Shown here one piece after another: positions 59,366 through 64,000 of a stretch of 64,000 nucleotides of DNA; the first letter of the stretch is position 1, and every line of letters begins with the position of its first letter. The DNA is from Phocoena phocoena. Taxonomy: Eukaryota > Chordata > Mammalia > Artiodactyla > Phocoenidae. The translations under genes were made by a program, and so were the position numbers. Under the pieces are notes generated by a model. It was given only the letters and a program-made list of their open reading frames with translations. It was not told the DNA's origin and made no database searches. The stretch lies in assembly GCF_963924675.1 (NCBI RefSeq), contig NC_089235.1:60012220-60076219 (forward strand), written 5' to 3'.

Positions 59366-59699
59366 TTTTTTTTTTTAAATTATTTTATGTATTTATTTTT
59401 GGCTGCGTTGGGTCTTCATTGCTGCGCATGGGTTTTCTCTAGTTGCGGCTAGCGGGGGCTACTCTTCCTTGCGGTGCACGGGCTTCTCATTGCGGTGGCT
59501 TCTCTTGTTGCGGAGCATGGGCTCTGGGCGCACGGGCTCAGTAGTTGTGGCTCCTGGGCTCTAGAGCACAGGCTCAGTAGTTGTGGTGCACAGGCTTAGT
59601 TGCTCCACGGCACATGGGATCTTCCCGGACCAGGGCTCGAACCCGTGTCTCCTGCGTTGGCAAGCGGATTCTTAACCACCGGGCCACCAGGGAAGCCCA
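59366..59699 (-). mobile_element. CHR-1-like SINE, antisense, inserted in the hAT MITE
   Basis: T-rich tail, 'ggctgcgttgggtcttcatt', long body, and reversed tRNA-like head ending 'ccaccagggaagccc'. TGGTCCTTGTTCT at 59353-59365 and 59700-59712 is an exact 13 bp target-site duplication. Confidence 0.94.
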
Positions 59700-59782
59700 T
59701 GGTCCTTGTTCTGATGTAAAAACCATCCTTAGCTCATGGGCCTTACAAAAACAGGTCACGTGCCATAGTTTGCCAACCCCTG
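59700..59782 (+). mobile_element. hAT-Charlie-type MITE, right half
   Basis: Ends in GTTTGCCAACCCCTG, the inverted copy of the left terminus with one mismatch. Without the SINE the element is about 155 bp. No clear 8 bp target duplication remains. Confidence 0.8.
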
Positions 59783-61497
59783 TTATGTTTTGTTGTTTTT
59801 GCAGATGGAGGCTCTAAAAGATCTGGTGAGCATCTGATGCTTAAACATGAGCCATTTATATTTGGGAGGGAAGCACTGGAAAGCCTATTGTAGGCTTTGA
59901 GTTGGCTTCATCATAGCGAGATTTGGAAGCAAGTTCGCTCTTCTCTTTGAGGGGAGCCCCAACTATCATTTACTGAGGCTTTTTTTCTTTAGGGCTATTC
60001 CATTTCTTCAGAGGAGAATCTTCCAGTGCCCTAAATAGAGTGTAGTCTCATGTCTTCTTGCCATCTGCTGTGCTGGTGGCACTGAATCCCCAGCTGTTCT
60101 GGTTCAATTTCACAGGAAACAAACCTCTCGCTCCCTGAAACGTGGGACAGGACGCGGGAGAGGGTACTCAGTCCCCCGTTGGTGAGGAATGGGAGTGAGC
60201 ACCGGGGCTCTCACGCATCCCTGTAGCTGTTTCCCTCCAGTTTCTGTCACCGGGGCCTCACGTGCTGACTTTGCGATGGCACCTGTCTCCAGGTCTCCGT
60301 GGCGGATCAGCCCGTTCTCACTGGCATCCTTCCTGCATCCATCTGGGTTGTATAGTAGTTTCCTCCCATGTCATTTATTGCTCCCCTTCTACTTTTCATT
60401 CTTAACATGTGCCACCTGACATCTACTGTTGTCTCCTTTCTGATCATTTTTCTCCACATGGATTTATAGCTTTTTCATTCCTCTCCTGCCATTTTATTAG
60501 GGTTTGAGAAAAAAGAAAAGATAAACACGTGTTTAGTCCACAGTGTTTATCTGCAACAGGCTTACTTCAATGCACAAAGTAGTATTTCTGAACGTTCATC
60601 TATTTATGGAATAAAAGCCCATATTTTAAATTCTGTGTTCCCATTTATACTTCAGGCATTTGAGAACTCGTTTTGATTTTGAATAAACCATTTGAATCTG
60701 TTGAATTTGCTGTTGTACATACTTCTAACTTTGGCATAAAACTTGTTTTAGTTAACATAGTATTGAACTGAAGATTATTACAAAGAGGAAAGAATCCATT
60801 ACATGTTTTAAATTAAACAGATTTAAAGCTTAGCCCTATATTTCCATGGGAATTTTTTTTTAAGAGAATTTAGAGAGAAACTATCTTCTCTTGAATGGCA
60901 GAGGAAGTATTCATTTGATTGGCCTCATGGCTCTCTCTTACTTCCTGGGAATTGTTACTATAATTTGAGACAGTACTGGAGAATTAAGCAGTAAACAGAA
61001 ACCAAAAAAAAAGAGGGAGAGGACTAAGATTTGGTTAACTCAAACTGAAAATTCCCCTAAAAAAGGCAGAAGAGAATAAAGTTAACAGCTGAAAACCAAA
61101 GTGGATTTTTTGACCCAAAGAGATTTTTGACTCATTCCTTAAATAAAACATCATAAATGTTAATTGAATATAATACATATTCTGACTGTTAACCAAGTTA
61201 TCTTATGTATAATTAGTGGTACTAAGGTATTTTATTTTTTCTTTTCCCCCACTTCTTCCAACTTTGTACCTCCCTTCTAGAATATAAGATTAAAATATAA
61301 TTGAAAAATTTTAAAACACTGAGTAAACTCATGATCAATTGATATATATTTTTCTGCCTTAATGGCACACATACCTGAGTGTTTCTGTGAAAAACATGTT
61401 TAAATAGCCACCTTCAGATGGTAAAATGTTGGCCTATACATAATCGCACAGATGCTATTAAAAGTAGTTTAAATTAATTGAGTTAATTTTTCAACTA

Positions 61498-61719
61498 CAG
61501 TTGACCCCTGAACAACACAGGTTTGAACTGTGCAGATCCACTCATATGCAGATTTTTTTCAATAAAATACTCCAGTACTACACAATATGCAGTTGACTGA
61601 ATCTGCAGAAGCAGAACCATGGATACAGAGGGCAGACTGTGGGACTTGAGCATCCTCAGATTTTGGTACCGTGGCAGGTCCTGGAACCAGTCCCCCACAG
61701 TGTTTAAGGGTCAGCCGAG
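61498..61719 (+). mobile_element. Tigger/pogo-type MITE (MER2-like)
   Basis: Starts 'cagttgacccctgaacaaca' directly after a TA, carries 'gtgcagatccactcatatgc' and 'accatggatacagagggcag', and ends in a decayed inverted terminus 'aagggtcagccg' near another TA. Confidence 0.85.
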
Positions 61720-62959
61720 TATCACTGTGTACTTGAGATTGTACAGAACATACTGATGGTCAGTCTGGTTTCTAACAACATATATATCACTGATGTCTAC
61801 CATAGTGGCATGAAACTTTGGGGCATGAAATTTGTAATCAGTATTTGATATAAATCATCAGATGAAGAATGGCCTAATTTTAATAGTCAAATTTTTGGCT
61901 TTTTAAAATACTTCATTTTCTTTTCATATGTGCTTGAATCCGTAAGTCTTAATACCCAAGTAAAGGATGAACACTTGTTTGAGACTATATTTTAAGGATA
62001 TCAGAATGAGTTCTATTTTGCTTAAAAGTATTCTGTTAATGGTAAAATGAAACTGAAAGAGATATGTGGGTAGTTTTTAGAGTTGACATATAATTGAGTT
62101 CAAGCAGTTAGAAGTTAAAGCATTTTTGACCAACTGTCACAGCCTTTGTATGAATAGTAAATTACATGGTATGACTTAGCATAAACATATTTTTTAAGTA
62201 TCTACTCTACTTACACATTCACCTGTTAATGTAACAAATTAGGCACAGATGATGGATTTTGATAACAGCACTGTCAACCTCTGTTAAAATCAATCAGTGG
62301 CAAGATTGTATATATTAAATCCTGTATCATGTCATGAAAATTTATTTACAGTTTAACCACTAATAAGCATAACTGTCAGCTTTGCTGTTGATATTTTCAT
62401 GATGTGTTTTGGCTCTAGGTATTTTACTTGTATGCTAATTCTTTTCAGTTAGAACTTTGTGGCCTCTTTGAGACAAACTGTCCAAATGCCTTAAGACATA
62501 TCATACTTAAAAAAAGTTTTACTATTCCCTAGAGTTGAATATTACCTTGAAAATATCCCACATTTTTTAGTTCTCTTACTTTATTTAAGTTAATGATGCT
62601 AAATTTTTTAAATGAGTATATCAGAATTTATATTTCCAAATGAGTATTCTTGAAAGTAGCATTTATTCCAGTGATGTAACCATTGTGGGAGCCATCTGTA
62701 ACCTCTGTTTGGATATTGATTTGAAAGTCTGTTTCTAACGACTCAAGAATATAATTTTATTACTTCTAGTTACTCCTTAATTTATACTGAAAATGTGATC
62801 ACTAAGCTTCATTCACCAGACTTGGCCTCTGAATGGTCTTCAACTGTTTCAAAAACTTAAATACCTCCTCTTTCTCCTTTTCCATGGATACAGATTTGTC
62901 ACTCTTGAAGTTATTTAGGAGAACCCATCGCACACATCTGCCCAGTTAACCTTTTTCAT

Positions 62960-63325
62960 TGCAGTTTAAATCATATTTCTTCTTCTTCAAGAATTTTAAT
63001 GGATCCCCATTATCTACTAACAAGACCAAATTTATCCTTCCTTCCACTCTTTGCTCACCACCAACTTTTCTAGACCCCAAACAAAAATATTTTCCTTGTT
63101 TGCTGACCCTACCAGTTGGGGTTCCACAGCATCTGATATTTTTCCCCTGCCATCTGCCTTAACCAGGTTATGGTCTAGTCATTTGGGCAGTATCTTCTTC
63201 CTACTTCATGCGGAGTTTCTTCAAGGCAACGGACCATTTCTTACTCATTTTTCTTCCCTTACAGTGCCTAACCCAGAGCCAAGCACATAATATACCCTCA
63301 GTAAATATTTATGGAACAAAATGTG
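62960..63325 (+). mobile_element. L2 3' end, sense
   Basis: 'tggatccccattatctacta' through 'cccttacagtgcctaaccca' and 'accctcagtaaatatttatg' follows L2 order. Confidence 0.7.
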
Positions 63326-63719
63326 TTACAGGCTAAGAATTCCATTCCAAAGAGAAGTTCTGAGTTTTTTTTAAAGTGACCATATTCATGTCAGAAGGTA
63401 CTAATTCAAATAATTTTTTAAAAACCAACTCATATTCTTTCTCTTCCTTTTATTCTTATTCAGTTGCTCTTCCTACTTTCCTCCTGAAAAATGAGAATTG
63501 AGCAGGGAATCATGGTAACTGAAGTCTCTCACAGCTTAGGGGAATGATGGCTTGGTGGAAAAGGGCAGCTGACTGAATCATTTTGAAGCCTTGAATTCGT
63601 TCCCTGAACCAAGCTTACTGGTTTTCATTACATGTGTCTGTGTAACTGATTTTCATCTTATGTATGGGTATAAACAAATTAGAAATGGCAAGGGCCTAAT
63701 AGATTATATAATCCAATTT

Positions 63720-63830
63720 CTTGCGGAAGAAAACTGAGGATAAGGAATTTGTCTAAGATCAAATAGCAAGTTAGAGGCAAAGTCAGAACTGGAACAGAGG
63801 TTTTCGACCTCCCAATATACACCTTTATTC
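63720..63830 (-). mobile_element. MIR, antisense
   Basis: 'gaaaactgaggataaggaat', 'ttgtctaagatcaaatagca' and 'gcaaagtcagaactggaaca' are the reversed MIR core. Confidence 0.75.
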
Positions 63831-64000
63831 GTATATTCCTGTTTTGCTGCCACCCTTGATTGCTGGCAGAAGTTTCTTGGTCTCTAGGATGACAAAGACT
63901 TAATAGGCAGCTACCACATACTTATGACAACAGAACTTAGAAGATCGGGCATGTGAAACTGAACAAGGAGACTGAATACCTAAAGTACTAATAGTATCTT

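Larger units (their letters stand above)
56223..64000 (+). other. MED30: MED30 intron 3, incomplete
   Basis: Starts GTGAGT and runs past the window edge (at least 7.8 kb). It contains old L1M (57030-58330), a G-rich tract, a hAT MITE split by a SINE, a Tigger-like MITE, L2 and MIR. 58940-59290 and 59830-60480 look like parts of an older unassigned repeat. I found no stretch that would encode the expected last 31 residues. Confidence 0.8.

Noticed and set aside
59831..64000. Search for the last MED30 exon in the remaining intron
   Set aside because: No stretch encodes the expected Lys/Gln-rich C-terminal helix ending in Ala-Met-Arg-Asn-like residues. The exon most likely lies beyond the window.

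Overview
This window is mammalian nuclear DNA, almost certainly from a cetacean. The diagnostic signal is twelve copies of the tRNA-derived CHR SINE family of whales, dolphins and their hippo/ruminant relatives: nine short CHR-2-like copies and three longer CHR-1-like copies. Many have clear target-site duplications and low divergence. The L1 3' ends are also of the cetartiodactyl type. I see no bacterial, plasmid, CRISPR or phage content.

The only host gene I can support is MED30, a subunit of the Mediator complex, on the plus strand. A CpG-rich promoter (about 46370-46713) leads into coding exons 1 (46714-46890), 2 (54006-54164) and 3 (56118-56222). Together they encode 147 residues. The last coding exon, expected to give about 31 more residues, is not in the window and should lie beyond base 64000. 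All three splice boundaries are phase 0. Intron 2 has a GC donor (GAG|GCAAGT), and exon 2 has a tandem GAG-AAG acceptor.

Bases 1-46369 look intergenic. In human, MED30 lies between SLC30A8 and EXT1, so this would be the region upstream of MED30. It is a mosaic of old L1M, L2 and MIR fragments, younger L1 3' ends, CHR SINEs and microsatellites, separated by stretches where I recognise nothing. The most distinctive item is a decayed endogenous retrovirus on the minus strand. Its pol (reverse transcriptase) relic lies at 20258-21473, is broken by frameshifts, and is interrupted by two L1 insertions; it may continue to about 25100.

Bases 46891-64000 are MED30 introns. They carry four CHR SINEs, all antisense to the gene, plus old L1M, L2 and MIR relics, a hAT MITE split by a SINE, and a Tigger-like MITE. 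I found no undescribed biological system. The best leads are splicing details of MED30, the retroviral relic, two SINE insertions without poly(A) tails, and short unexplained duplications near 7.6-8.1 kb.
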